64,000 nt of DNA from Huintestinicola sp050874005 (GCF_050874005.1 NZ_JBNMJV010000002.1:62001-126000), one strand, 5' to 3'. Shown: positions 51,986 to 60,791, counted from the first letter of the stretch. Notes: generated by a model from the sequence alone, not told the origin. Numbers and translations: made by a program.

Positions 51986-53263
51986 ATGGTTCTTTTTAAC
52001 GGCGTGATATCAATTACAGGTATCACTTTCCTGATGTTCATCATCTTTATTGTTGCCGGTCTGGGTTATCTTCTCGGACGTGTCACAATAAAGGGCGTTT
52101 CTCTGGGAACTGCAGGCGTATTTATCGTTGCTCTTCTCATCGGCGCATTCTTTTTCACAAATGACGGAGGAAATCTTGTTACAACATTTGCTCTCAACAA
52201 GGGAGCGCCTGCTGAATTTTCAAAGAACTTCCTCAAGATCATTGAAAATCTCGGTCTTATAATGTTCGTTACATCTGTAGGTTTTATTGCAGGCCCCAAC
52301 TTCTTCTCAAGCCTCAAGAAAAACTTCAAATCCTATGCACTTCTTTCACTTATTATCATTATCCTCGGCGGACTTACCACTATTTTCTGCATTAAGGTCC
52401 TTGGCTGTGGTACATCTATGGCAGTAGGTCTCCTTTCGGGCGCTCTTACTTCCACACCTGCATTCTCTGCCGCAAAGGATACGGTAAGCGCTGTTTACAA
52501 GGACACTCCCGATGCAATTTCCGCATTTGAGGATATTGTTACTGTAGGTCACGGTATCGCATATCTCTTCGGCGTTGTAGGCGTTGTTCTCTTCGTTCAG
52601 ATAGTTCCCAAGCTTCTGGGGGCTAACCTTGACGAGGAAAGAAAGAAGATATCCTCCGTTGATACAGGAAAGACTGTCGCTGAAGGCAAAAAGCTTTTCG
52701 ATATCGACAACTTCGGTCTTGCTGCATTTGCAATTGCTGTTGTTATAGGCGTGTTTGTAGGCGGCATCAAGATCCCTATGGGTTCCTCCACATTCTCTCT
52801 GGGAACAACAGGCGGCTGCCTCCTTTCTTCTCTTGTCATCGCTCATTTCGGTCATTTTGGTCCCCTCAGTATGAGACCCGAAAAGAGAATGCTTGAAATA
52901 TTCCGTGAGTTCGGTCTTATGGCGTTCCTTATCGGCGCAGGTATCCCCGGCGGAGCAAGCTTCGTTCAGTATTTCCAGCCCGCATACTTCCTCTATGGCG
53001 CACTTATGACCCTGGTTCCTATGATCGTAGGCTTCCTCATTGCAAAGTATATTATCAAGCTTCCCCTCTTCAACAATCTGGGCGGTATTACAGGCGGTAT
53101 GACCTCCACTCCCGCTCTCGGAACTCTTATCAACGTTGCAAAGACTGACGATGTTGCTTCCGCATATGCTGCAGCTTATCCCATCGCTCTCATTGCTGTT
53201 GTACTTGTTTCTCAGTTTATCATCGTATTCTTCCCCGATCCCCTTTCGGTGGTTGGAATGTAA
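51986..53263 (+). CDS. AspT/YidE/SucE-family (AAE) carboxylate carrier, probable succinate exporter
   Basis: 425 residues, about ten hydrophobic segments in two similar halves. GLLSGALTSTPAFSAAKDT near residue 150 and GGITGGMTSTPALGTLINVAK near 370 are the duplicated T-S-T-P signature of the aspartate:alanine exchanger family (TC 2.A.81). The Corynebacterium succinate exporter SucE1 belongs to this family, so export of succinate made by the preceding genes fits; direct substrate evidence is lacking. The RCK_C regulatory domains found between the halves in many members are missing; only a short charged loop (EERKKISSVDTGK) is present. RBS GGAGG. Confidence 0.8.
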   Translation: MVLFNGVISITGITFLMFIIFIVAGLGYLLGRVTIKGVSLGTAGVFIVALLIGAFFFTNDGGNLVTTFALNKGAPAEFSKNFLKIIENLGLIMFVTSVGFIAGPNFFSSLKKNFKSYALLSLIIIILGGLTTIFCIKVLGCGTSMAVGLLSGALTSTPAFSAAKDTVSAVYKDTPDAISAFEDIVTVGHGIAYLFGVVGVVLFVQIVPKLLGANLDEERKKISSVDTGKTVAEGKKLFDIDNFGLAAFAIAVVIGVFVGGIKIPMGSSTFSLGTTGGCLLSSLVIAHFGHFGPLSMRPEKRMLEIFREFGLMAFLIGAGIPGGASFVQYFQPAYFLYGALMTLVPMIVGFLIAKYIIKLPLFNNLGGITGGMTSTPALGTLINVAKTDDVASAYAAAYPIALIAVVLVSQFIIVFFPDPLSVVGM

Positions 53264-53278
53264 TTGCAAAATAAAATC

Positions 53279-53312
53279 AGGAGCTGTCTGATACCAGGCA
53301 GCTCCTTTTTTT
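53279..53312 (+). terminator. terminator of the AAE carrier gene
   Basis: Stem AGGAGCTGTCTG / CAGGCAGCTCCT with one G-T pair, 4-5 base loop and seven T. Confidence 0.9.
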
Positions 53313-53325
53313 GTATGAATAAGAA

Positions 53326-53363
53326 AAATGCTGCCGTACAGAAATTTGTACGACAGCATTTAT
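53326..53363 (-). terminator. terminator of the small membrane protein gene
   Basis: Stem AAATGCTG-x-CGTACA / TGTACG-x-CAGCATTT, 6-base loop, T-rich on both sides, lying after the stop of the minus-strand gene at 53384. Confidence 0.8.
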
Positions 53364-53383
53364 TTTTTGGGGAATTTTATAAG

Positions 53384-53776
53384 TTACGCCGACTTGAATA
53401 TTCCGAATGTGTAAAGAAGGGGCAGGGCAAGAAGGAGGATATCGCCGAAATTAAAGCTTCGTGCAAATATGCTGCACACAAGTGAGAGCAGACATATGGC
53501 AGACATTACCAGCCCCCATATAAAGGCATTCTTTCTGGAAGAGGAGCTGCGATATGATGTTAATCCGTAAAAGCCCATTGCTCCGAAACCGCCGCAGGTA
53601 ACGGCAATTCCAAGAATATTTCCGATAAATCCCAACATTGTTCCCTGCTTTGCCATTGAAAAAATGGCAAGCCCCATAAAATATCCGTGACCTGTAAGTA
53701 CCCTGACACCCATTATCAGGGATACTATGGCAATTATGGCGCACAGGACGGAGGTTATGTCTATTAGTTTTCTCAT
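53384..53776 (-). CDS. four-helix membrane protein of unknown function
   Basis: 130 residues, about four hydrophobic stretches (7-28, 34-55, 58-75 with a Gly-rich turn, 85-125). A short polar loop YRSSSSRKNAF separates the second and third pairs. Not recognised. Stands alone between the AAE carrier and the hydrogenase-like gene. Confidence 0.6.
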   Translation of the reverse strand: MRKLIDITSVLCAIIAIVSLIMGVRVLTGHGYFMGLAIFSMAKQGTMLGFIGNILGIAVTCGGFGAMGFYGLTSYRSSSSRKNAFIWGLVMSAICLLSLVCSIFARSFNFGDILLLALPLLYTFGIFKSA

Positions 53777-53868
53777 TCTTTTTCCTCATTGCTTTTTTAT
53801 TTGCAGCTCACTTACTGCATACTCTGATTATACCACAGCAGGAGGAATTTGTCAATATCTGCCTTTTA

Positions 53869-55560
53869 TCAATACTTGTCCACAGCCGTAGTCTCGTGGA
53901 GCATAACGTTAAGCTCCTCTACAAGACGGGTAAGCTCAGAAACAGAGCCGCTGATCTCTCCCGAGCCTTTGGTGGTATCGCTTACGCTCTTGTCCAGAGC
54001 GTCAAAGGCGGTGCATATGCTTTCCATAATGCTGATAAGCTGCTTAACGGTCTGAACATCCATTGTTTCATTGGCGGAACAGAATTTGATAACGCTTTCG
54101 ATAAGCTGCTTTACCGTGACGGTCCTTCCGCCTGTCTGAGCGGCAGATTCTTCAATAGTGTGCAGGCTCCTGGTAATTGAATCAATATCCTGCACCAGAT
54201 TATCGGAAAATTCACGGCATTTATTTGCCATCATATACATCACATCGTGCTGATGACTCAGTTCCTTATGCTTTTCATTAAGCACGGATTTTGCGTGAAC
54301 TATGCAGTTATCGGGAACGTTAAGTCCTCTGTAGACAGCTGTTGCCATTTCACGGCAGGAGCTGTAGCCGCAGGCGTGGCAGTCATAATGCCTGTCCTCG
54401 TCGGTTATCTTGCCCATACTTACATAGATAGGTTCAAGCTGCGCTTCTGTTGGTGTTATAGTTCTTGCTCTCGGCTTGTATGAACGGAGGAAGTCGGAGA
54501 TGTTCAGAGTGTCGTCAAATTTCTTGAAAAGCTTGTCCTCGCCGCCGCCGAAAAGACCTGTTTTTCTCTTTTTCTTTGCCGCCTTTTCCACGTCTCTCAT
54601 TACTGCCATAACGTCAAATACAGTCTGGTCGGTAGCGGAAGCAGGACCTACGTTACAGCCGAATTCGCAGGAAAGTACATCGAATACCTCGGGGTGCTTG
54701 AATTCAGGCATTTCTGCATACATATCTATTTCCGGATATACTTTATGTACGCCCTCAGAGGTGGTAATGTTAAGATCGGGGTCGTGAAGCCATAAATTGT
54801 CTCTCAGTCCGCCGGGGCGAGGATAAACTGCTCCCACCTGACCCTGCTGATCCTCAAAGGGATAATCAAAATCGTCATTTGCCTGATTCATTTCCACGTG
54901 AATGTTATTCTTTTCAAAATACTGCTTCAGCTTTCCGAATGTAATGCTGAAATCCACGAGACCTGTTTCGAGAAATTCGGTCTTTTTGGCGATACAGGGG
55001 GACAGAACTGCCAGAGGATACTTTACCCCAATATATCTTTTAAGATATATCGCTTCGCAGGAAATGGGACTGTGAACGGGGGAAAGATTATTTATCAGCT
55101 TGGGCTGATAGGTCTCAATATAGTTTACTATTGCCGCACAGGGCTGAGTTATCACATTGCCCACACGCTTGCCTTCAATTGCACGAAGGTGCGCCCAGGT
55201 ACAGATATCAGCACCGTAGGACACGTCATATATCAGCACGCCCTTCTTTTTGAACCAGTTGAGAACACCCTTCCAGTTTGTCGGAAATACCGTCTTGATA
55301 GCAGGCGCCACCAGAAGAGCTGTCTTGTTGCGGGACAGATAGTCGATATAAGCTTCTGTATCATCCTTGTAATCTCTTGCTCCGTGCTGACAGCTTCGGA
55401 CACACTCACCGCAGCAAATACATTTATCGGGATTAACGGTAGTAACAAAGGTTCCGTCATCACGGCGTTTGGTGACATTCGCCTCCTGAGCGGGACAGTT
55501 TCTTACACAGGCATTACAGCCCACGCATTTTTCAGGATTTACAATAATGATATCATTCAT
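53869..55560 (-). CDS. group-D-like (sensory) [FeFe] hydrogenase-type protein
   Basis: 563 residues. Two N-terminal 4Fe-4S boxes CVGCNACVRNCPA near 12 and CICCGECVRSCQHG near 47; then the H-cluster domain with altered L1 (TQPCAAI, usual TSCCPxW), L2 SPCIAKKTE and L3 SCEFGCNVGPA; then a Fes-type cluster box CHACGYSSCREMA; and a C-terminal helical, methyl-accepting-like coiled coil (from about 440). This layout is typical of putative H2- or redox-sensing hydrogenases, not of metabolic ones. Single gene with its own promoter, next to the redox cluster. What it signals to is unknown. Confidence 0.8.
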   Translation of the reverse strand: MNDIIIVNPEKCVGCNACVRNCPAQEANVTKRRDDGTFVTTVNPDKCICCGECVRSCQHGARDYKDDTEAYIDYLSRNKTALLVAPAIKTVFPTNWKGVLNWFKKKGVLIYDVSYGADICTWAHLRAIEGKRVGNVITQPCAAIVNYIETYQPKLINNLSPVHSPISCEAIYLKRYIGVKYPLAVLSPCIAKKTEFLETGLVDFSITFGKLKQYFEKNNIHVEMNQANDDFDYPFEDQQGQVGAVYPRPGGLRDNLWLHDPDLNITTSEGVHKVYPEIDMYAEMPEFKHPEVFDVLSCEFGCNVGPASATDQTVFDVMAVMRDVEKAAKKKRKTGLFGGGEDKLFKKFDDTLNISDFLRSYKPRARTITPTEAQLEPIYVSMGKITDEDRHYDCHACGYSSCREMATAVYRGLNVPDNCIVHAKSVLNEKHKELSHQHDVMYMMANKCREFSDNLVQDIDSITRSLHTIEESAAQTGGRTVTVKQLIESVIKFCSANETMDVQTVKQLISIMESICTAFDALDKSVSDTTKGSGEISGSVSELTRLVEELNVMLHETTAVDKY

Positions 55561-55632
55561 AAGCTCACTCCATTTTACAAAAGTATAGCATTCTTTACCT
55601 TTTTATTATCAAAATATTTATGATATAATATA

Positions 55633-55660
55633 ATTGTATCATATTTTTTATATTTGTCAA
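55633..55660 (-). promoter_or_regulatory. promoter of the sensory hydrogenase gene
   Basis: Minus strand TTGACA (55655-55660), 16-base spacer, TACAAT (55633-55638), about 70 bases before the start codon, within an AT-rich stretch. Confidence 0.65.
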
Positions 55661-55764
55661 TATTTCGACGAATTTTTTTGAATAAAGAATACGATTACAT
55701 TTATATTATAATAAATTCTTAACGAAAAATATATATGATTTACCTCAAGAAATCTGCACTTATT

Positions 55765-55796
55765 ATGCGTCTCCCCTGCTTAATTCGGAGAGACGC
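55765..55796 (-). terminator. hairpin after the AGCS symporter gene
   Basis: Perfect 8-base stem TGCGTCTC / GAGACGCA with a 14-16-base loop, 19 bases after the symporter stop. The T-run is missing, so termination may be partial or Rho-assisted. Confidence 0.5.
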
Positions 55797-55814
55797 ACAG
55801 CACAACAGTAAAAT

Positions 55815-57053
55815 TCAGTTATTTTCCTTATCCCCACGGGCTGTCAATACGGTCACAGCAATGAGATTTGGGAAAATGAGAAACACATTTATGATATCCG
55901 AAAGCCCAAAAAGAAGTTCCAGAGAAATAAATCCTGCCGCAGCTCCGCATATACAGAATACAAGCTTGTACAAAACAGAAGGACTTTTGCCGTTTGACAG
56001 ATAATCGAGGCATTTTTCCCCGTAACAGCACCAGCCCAGCACCGCCGCCCAGGCAAACAGGCATACACAGAGACATATGAAAATTCCGCCGCCTATCCCG
56101 AAACAGAGTGTGAATGCTTCGGCAAGGGTCTCCCTGCCTGAGGAAAGGATAGCAAAAGCTGTGAGAGTACAGCAGACAATAGTATCAAGAAAGACTTCCA
56201 GCGCCGCCCAGGCACCCATACTTTCGGGAGAAGAAAACCCTCCGTCACTGTGGACAAGCACCGAGCTGCCCATTCCTGCTTCATTTGAAAATATACCCCG
56301 CCTCAGCCCGACGGACACCGCCTTTGACATTGCCGCACCAAATATTCCGCCTGCCGCTGCTCTGAATGTGAATGCTTCGGTAAATATTTCACGGAAAATG
56401 CTCGTCAGACTGCTGTCTGTGAGTATTATCAAAGCAATACAGCCGCCTGCATAGAGAAGCCCCATAAAAGGTACAAGCTTCTCTGCGGCATTCATAGCGG
56501 CGTCGGCTGCCTTTTCGGAGGAGAATATCACGAAAGCGGCGGCAACAGAAGAAACTATCCCTGCTGCCCATTTTGGAATTATCCCCTGCTCGCCTACAGC
56601 TTCGGAAAGTGCGGCAGTCTGGCTCATACAGCCCATAACAAATGCGGCGCAGAGACAAGCGGCAGCGTATATCACAGCAAGCTTCTTTGAACCTGTCCCC
56701 TTTTCGATATACAGCATAGGTCCTTTGGCTTCATAGGGATATTTTTCGGCGTACTCTCCGCCAAGACGGTTTTCCGAGTATGCCAGAGCCATTCCGAGAA
56801 CAGCCGATATCCACATCCAGAACACAGCCCCCGGTCCACCCGTACATATGGCGGCGGCACAGCCTGTGATATTGCCCGTTCCCATTGAAGCCGCAAGGGC
56901 TGACATTACCGCTCTGCCGCTGCTCTTTCCGCCGCTCAGATATTTTTTAAGCCTAAGCTGGATAAATCCGCTTTTGTATGTATGATAGATACCGCAGAGA
57001 AGTATGGCTCCCACGGTAAATGGTCCCCAGAGAACGGCGTTTATAGTTTCCAT
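55815..57053 (-). CDS. alanine/glycine:cation symporter (AGCS family)
   Basis: 412 residues, about ten membrane segments. GTGNITGCAAAICTGGPGAVFWMW near residue 57 and the loop SNEAGMGSSVLVHS near 253 are the Na+ and amino-acid binding signatures of the family. Takes up alanine or glycine with Na+ or H+. No amino-acid-sensing riboswitch is seen before it; instead there is a hairpin at 57074. It stands alone. Confidence 0.9.
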   Translation of the reverse strand: METINAVLWGPFTVGAILLCGIYHTYKSGFIQLRLKKYLSGGKSSGRAVMSALAASMGTGNITGCAAAICTGGPGAVFWMWISAVLGMALAYSENRLGGEYAEKYPYEAKGPMLYIEKGTGSKKLAVIYAAACLCAAFVMGCMSQTAALSEAVGEQGIIPKWAAGIVSSVAAAFVIFSSEKAADAAMNAAEKLVPFMGLLYAGGCIALIILTDSSLTSIFREIFTEAFTFRAAAGGIFGAAMSKAVSVGLRRGIFSNEAGMGSSVLVHSDGGFSSPESMGAWAALEVFLDTIVCCTLTAFAILSSGRETLAEAFTLCFGIGGGIFICLCVCLFAWAAVLGWCCYGEKCLDYLSNGKSPSVLYKLVFCICGAAAGFISLELLFGLSDIINVFLIFPNLIAVTVLTARGDKENN

Positions 57054-57073
57054 AATTATGACCCTTCTTTGAG

Positions 57074-57104
57074 AGTTTGAAAATCTTTGCTTTTCAAACT
57101 TTTT
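57074..57104. promoter_or_regulatory. hairpin before the AGCS gene
   Basis: Perfect 10-base stem AGTTTGAAAA / TTTTCAAACT with a 7-base loop. The T-run is on the plus-strand side, but the hairpin is in the leader of the minus-strand symporter, about 20 bases from its start codon. Confidence 0.45.
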
Positions 57105-57202
57105 CTCCCGAAATGTTCTATCTGATTTTATGCTCTGTAAATCGGCTTTATTACCCCATTTCTCACTTCTGCGAAAAAAATATAAATATATCGAAAAAAC
57201 AT

Positions 57203-57231
57203 TTGAAATTTATTCCGTTATATGATATAAT
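57203..57231 (+). promoter_or_regulatory. promoter of the signal-peptidase-like gene
   Basis: TTGAAA (57203-57208), 17-base spacer, TATAAT (57226-57231) with extended TGA, 52 bases from the ATG. Confidence 0.8.
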
Positions 57232-57283
57232 AAAATAAGATATCGGTAAAACGAAAAAATATGTTCATTTGGCGGAGGTTGCT

Positions 57284-58486
57284 ATGGCTAATAAAAAAAA
57301 TAAGAAGAGTTCGGCAGTTAACATAATCGAGGGCATTGTGATCGGTATTCTTATACTCCTTATCGCAGGAATGCTCTTTTTGTATTTTTCGTTCAGCGAC
57401 AACGGTGCCGCTCCGAACATTTTCGGATACACTTTTTATCACACAAATGCAGTAAAGATGGAGCCTAAGATCCCTAAAAATACGGTGGTCATCGGTAAAA
57501 CGGGCGATCTGGAAGATATCAAGGTGGGCAGCGTTGTGGTATGCAAGATCGGAGAGGATACAGTGCTTACCAGAGTCGTTCAGCTTGTAAGCGAAAACGG
57601 TCAGATGTCCTATGTTGTAAAATTCGACACCTCTCCTGCCAATGACACATTCAAGATACCTGCCGAAAATATTATTGCCAAAGCCACAAACCAGAGCAGC
57701 ATTTTCGGTTCCATACTTAACTTTGCAACGTCTACGTTCGGAATTATGCTGGTCATCATTATCCCCAGCTTTATTATAATCGTGTTCCAGGTCGTAAGGA
57801 TAGTTAATGTGAAGCGCACCCAGGAGGAAGCGGTTTCCCTTGACGAGCTGGACGAGATAATGATAAACGATGATGAGGATGGTCACGATTTCTTTGAGGA
57901 GCCTGCTTCGTTCTCAACTCCCGAACCCGAACCGGAACCTGCACCGGTTCAGGAAAGATCTGTTCTCAGCGTCGATAAGAACGGCAAAGCCGGTCTTACT
58001 GCTGTCCGTGAAGAAGGAACGCCCTTGTTCACCTATGACGGGTTTGCAGGCAATAAAAACAAACGCACCGAAGCAAAGCAGGGCAGCTCTGTGGTGAAGC
58101 CTGTTAAGGCTCCCCATAATGATAAATTTTTCTCCGAATATGTTTCCGAAGATGAAAAAGCTCCTCTTTATGAGAGCAAAACTGAACAGCTTGCGGCAGA
58201 AGAGGAGAAAAGCGTTGATTTTATGAGCAATGTCATTCCCAAAAACATTGCCGAAGCTGCCGCAAAGGCGGAGATACCTGCCGAGGAAAATGCTCCCGAG
58301 CCTGTAAAGACCTATGAGCCTAAGGCTGTGAGAGAGGACAAGATTGTCAAGGAAGCAAACAATATTCCCGAACAGGCAGTCGTTCCCAAGGAAAAGCTTG
58401 CTCCCTCGAAAAAGAAGAACAACAGCAAGGCAATAAGCGAGCTTATGAGCATTATCGACGCAGAGGAGTCAAAGCTGAAAAAATGA
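57284..58486 (+). CDS. signal peptidase I-like membrane protein without catalytic serine, long cytoplasmic tail
   Basis: 400 residues. Membrane helix about 15-40, then a signal-peptidase (SipW/archaeal-type) core: where these enzymes have SGSMEP the sequence is NAVKMEPKIPKNTVVIG near residue 67, so the nucleophile Ser is Lys. The later segments GDLEDIKVGSVVVC and NDTFKIPAENIIAKA keep the fold. A second helix (about 152-178) leads to an acidic, Pro-rich tail of about 220 residues with Glu-Pro repeats and Lys-rich end. Probably inactive as protease; a scaffold or regulator is possible. Start chosen at ATG 57284 after GCGGAGG; an upstream TTG frame extension is unlikely. The next gene overlaps by four bases (ATGA). 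Confidence 0.75.
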   Translation: MANKKNKKSSAVNIIEGIVIGILILLIAGMLFLYFSFSDNGAAPNIFGYTFYHTNAVKMEPKIPKNTVVIGKTGDLEDIKVGSVVVCKIGEDTVLTRVVQLVSENGQMSYVVKFDTSPANDTFKIPAENIIAKATNQSSIFGSILNFATSTFGIMLVIIIPSFIIIVFQVVRIVNVKRTQEEAVSLDELDEIMINDDEDGHDFFEEPASFSTPEPEPEPAPVQERSVLSVDKNGKAGLTAVREEGTPLFTYDGFAGNKNKRTEAKQGSSVVKPVKAPHNDKFFSEYVSEDEKAPLYESKTEQLAAEEEKSVDFMSNVIPKNIAEAAAKAEIPAEENAPEPVKTYEPKAVREDKIVKEANNIPEQAVVPKEKLAPSKKKNNSKAISELMSIIDAEESKLKK

Positions 58487-58932
58487 GTTATATGAAAATT
58501 GCTTTAGATGAAGGCTACAAGGGTATCAGAAACGGCGAGGGCGGTCCTTTCGGGTCTGTTATCGTCAAGGACGGAGAGGTAATCGGCAAGGGTCACAACA
58601 GAGTGCTTGCCGACCACGACCCCACTATGCACGGGGAAGTTGCGGCTATACGGAACGCCTGTCAGAATATCGGTTCGCACAGCTTAAAGGGCTGTATCCT
58701 CTACACAACGGCTTACCCTTGTCCTATGTGTATGAGTGCGGCGCTGTGGGCAGGGATCGACAGGATAATTTACGGCTGCACCGTTAAGGACACCGCAGAT
58801 ATCGGCTTTAATGACGATAATTTTTACGAGGCTATAAAGAGCGGCGAGGCTATTCCTCTTGAATGTGAGAACAGGGACGAATGCCTTGAACTTTTCAGGG
58901 AATATGACGGGCTCAGAGCACAGCGATACTAA
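58483..58932 (+). CDS. guanine-deaminase-like nucleoside deaminase (CDA fold)
   Basis: 149 residues. Zinc and proton-shuttle motif HGEVAAIRNAC near residue 50 and PCPMCMSAALWAG near 82 with the metal-binding Cys pair. The C-terminal region GFNDDNFYEAIKSGE resembles GuaD of B. subtilis, which deaminates guanine to xanthine, more than tRNA adenosine deaminase TadA. Overlaps the preceding gene ATGA. Length is normal for the family. Confidence 0.85.
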   Translation: MSYMKIALDEGYKGIRNGEGGPFGSVIVKDGEVIGKGHNRVLADHDPTMHGEVAAIRNACQNIGSHSLKGCILYTTAYPCPMCMSAALWAGIDRIIYGCTVKDTADIGFNDDNFYEAIKSGEAIPLECENRDECLELFREYDGLRAQRY

Positions 58933-58936
58933 AATT

Positions 58937-58974
58937 AAAATATCGGCAGATGTTTTTTTCTGCCGATATTTTTT
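58937..58974. terminator. bidirectional terminator
   Basis: Perfect 14-base stem AAAATATCGGCAGA / TCTGCCGATATTTT with T-runs both sides, between convergent genes. Confidence 0.92.
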
Positions 58975-59006
58975 CTTCTTACGATATTTCATTTTGGGAA
59001 ATGCTT

Positions 59007-59618
59007 TCACTTAGTCAGAACTTTTTTATGCCAATCCTTCTTTGAACACTTAGGGCACCTGAGAATACGGTCACTTCCCACGTGAATTGCAAATATTACT
59101 GCTTTTGTTGGTGGAACATATCTGTATTTGCAGTTCTGACATTCATAATATCCCGAGTCGTGCTCAAGTACAGCTGCATAAAAAACGTCAACAAGCATTA
59201 CTGCCCCGCCAAAATACATAAGGGCGATACTCACAATGCTGTTGTCTGATGCTATCAAAAAACCGCAGACTATCATAAAAAGCGATACAGCCACGCCTGA
59301 CCAGATTATAAATGCTTCCGCTTTTTCAAGCTTTGTGTTCTTCTCCTTCTCGATTTTTACGATCTCATTCAGATTTTTTTCGGCTAATTCCTTATAATTT
59401 TCATTTGCAATTTTCTCACCTGTAAGAAGCTCGTTTACGCTTATTCCGAGAATATCACAAAGCTCAAGCATAATTGAAGCATCGGGCAGACTTCTTCCCG
59501 TTTCCCATTTAGAAACTGCCCTGTCGGTTATTCCTATTTTCTCGGCAAGAGCTGCCTGGGTAAGCCCCAGATCCTTTCTGCACTCTGCAATAAATTTTCC
59601 TGTTTTCTCCATATCCAT
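59007..59618 (-). CDS. XRE-type HTH protein with membrane segments and zinc ribbon
   Basis: 203 residues. An N-terminal XRE helix-turn-helix (about 5-60: LTQAALAEKIGITDRAVSKWETGRSLPDASIM), a charged linker, two hydrophobic helices at about 105-150, and a C-terminal zinc-ribbon pair CQNCKYRYVPP and CPKCSKKDWH. A membrane-tied transcription factor is suggested. Ligand or target unknown. Single gene. Confidence 0.8.
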   Translation of the reverse strand: MDMEKTGKFIAECRKDLGLTQAALAEKIGITDRAVSKWETGRSLPDASIMLELCDILGISVNELLTGEKIANENYKELAEKNLNEIVKIEKEKNTKLEKAEAFIIWSGVAVSLFMIVCGFLIASDNSIVSIALMYFGGAVMLVDVFYAAVLEHDSGYYECQNCKYRYVPPTKAVIFAIHVGSDRILRCPKCSKKDWHKKVLTK

Positions 59619-59643
59619 TTCATAGCACCCCTTTCTGATAATT

Positions 59644-59672
59644 ATTATATAATAAAAGTGTTAAAAAGTAAA
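59644..59672 (-). promoter_or_regulatory. promoter of the HTH-zinc ribbon gene
   Basis: Minus strand TTTACT (59667-59672), 17-base spacer, TATAAT (59644-59649), about 25 bases from the start codon. Confidence 0.6.
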
Positions 59673-59703
59673 CATACTGTAGGTTGAGTTGGTTTAAAAT
59701 GCA

Positions 59704-59739
59704 AGAAAACCCCGTGAGAAACAATTGCTTCTCACGGGG
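59704..59739 (-). terminator. terminator of the GH130 gene
   Basis: Perfect 11-base stem CCCCGTGAGAA / TTCTCACGGGG with an 8-base loop followed on the minus strand by TTTTCTTG. Confidence 0.9.
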
Positions 59740-59765
59740 ATAACTCATTTTATGTTATGATCAGA

Positions 59766-60791
59766 TCAAACCTGGCTGTTGTTGTCAAGGAAATCCATAA
59801 CATCGTCAACAGTTGTGAATGCGAGAGATGTGCAGGTATCTGCGCAGCCGTAATAGATACAAATTCTGCCTGTGTCAGCGTCAACAAGGTTAGCGCAGGG
59901 GAATGTTACTGCGTCTGTATCACCAACAAGCTCATAGTACTCCTGAGGGCTGAGGAGGTAGGAAGCACCTCTCTTGAGAACCTTCCATGGCTCGTCCTTG
60001 TCGAGGAGAGCTGCGGAGAAGCTGTAAACATAGCCGTTGCAGGAAGTAAGAACACCGTGGTAGAACATGAGCCAGCCTCTGTCTGTCTCGATAGGAATAG
60101 GACCTGCGCCCATCTTAGTGGACTCCCAGCCCTTGGAGGGACCCATTACGTGTCTGTGCTGACCCCAGAATGTAAGGTCGGGAGACTGGCTGATGAACAT
60201 ATCGCCGAAAGGAGTGTGACCGCTGTCGGAGGGACGGCTCATCATCATATACTTGCCGTTTATCTTTCTGGGGAACATAACGCCGTTTCTGTTGAAAGGC
60301 AGGTAAGCGTTCTCAAGCTGTGTGAAGGTCTTGAAATCGTATGTATAAGCAATGCCGATAGTGGGCTTCCAGCCATAAGCGTTGCACCAGGTAACAACGT
60401 ACTTGTCCTCGAGCTTGCAAACTCTGGGGTCGTAGCCGTACTGCCACTCAGCGACCTCGGGAATATCGCACTGGAAGTGGATGCGCTCCTCATTGATATC
60501 CCAGTTGATGCCGTCCTTGGAGAAGCCTGCGTGAAGCTCCATATTACGCTCTCTGTCGTCAACTCTGAAAACGCCTGCGAACTTGTAGTCGCCTGTCTCA
60601 AAAGGAACTACGGAGCTGTTAAAGATAGAGTTGGAAGGCTCTCTGTAGCCGTTAGCCTTCTTGACCATTATCTGGTCACGCTTGATGATGGGGTTAGCGT
60701 TATAGCGCCAAACCACGTCCTTGCAGCCCTCGGGCTTGTCCATCCAGGGAATGTTGGGCATTGATACACCGTTTACAACTTTTGTTTTCAT
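59766..60791 (-). CDS. GH130 beta-mannoside phosphorylase
   Basis: 341 residues of glycoside hydrolase family 130, which phosphorolyses beta-1,4-mannosyl links (mannooligosaccharides or mannosyl-glucose) to mannose 1-phosphate, saving ATP. Five-bladed-propeller landmarks: YNANPIIKRDQI near residue 30, NSSVVPFETGDYKFAGVFRVDD near 57, YDPRVCKLEDKYVVTWC near 115, and MGAGPIPIETDRGWLMFYHG near 235 with the Asp/His pair that binds phosphate. The start is the ATG at 60789-60791 after AAAGGCGG; an in-frame ATG 105 bases upstream lies before the promoter and is discounted. No mannanase or epimerase neighbours are present. The exact subfamily cannot be fixed by eye. Confidence 0.88.
   Translation of the reverse strand: MKTKVVNGVSMPNIPWMDKPEGCKDVVWRYNANPIIKRDQIMVKKANGYREPSNSIFNSSVVPFETGDYKFAGVFRVDDRERNMELHAGFSKDGINWDINEERIHFQCDIPEVAEWQYGYDPRVCKLEDKYVVTWCNAYGWKPTIGIAYTYDFKTFTQLENAYLPFNRNGVMFPRKINGKYMMMSRPSDSGHTPFGDMFISQSPDLTFWGQHRHVMGPSKGWESTKMGAGPIPIETDRGWLMFYHGVLTSCNGYVYSFSAALLDKDEPWKVLKRGASYLLSPQEYYELVGDTDAVTFPCANLVDADTGRICIYYGCADTCTSLAFTTVDDVMDFLDNNSQV

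Noticed and set aside
57054..57200. Glycine riboswitch before the AGCS symporter
   Set aside because: Only a simple hairpin is visible; none of the conserved glycine aptamer core was seen.
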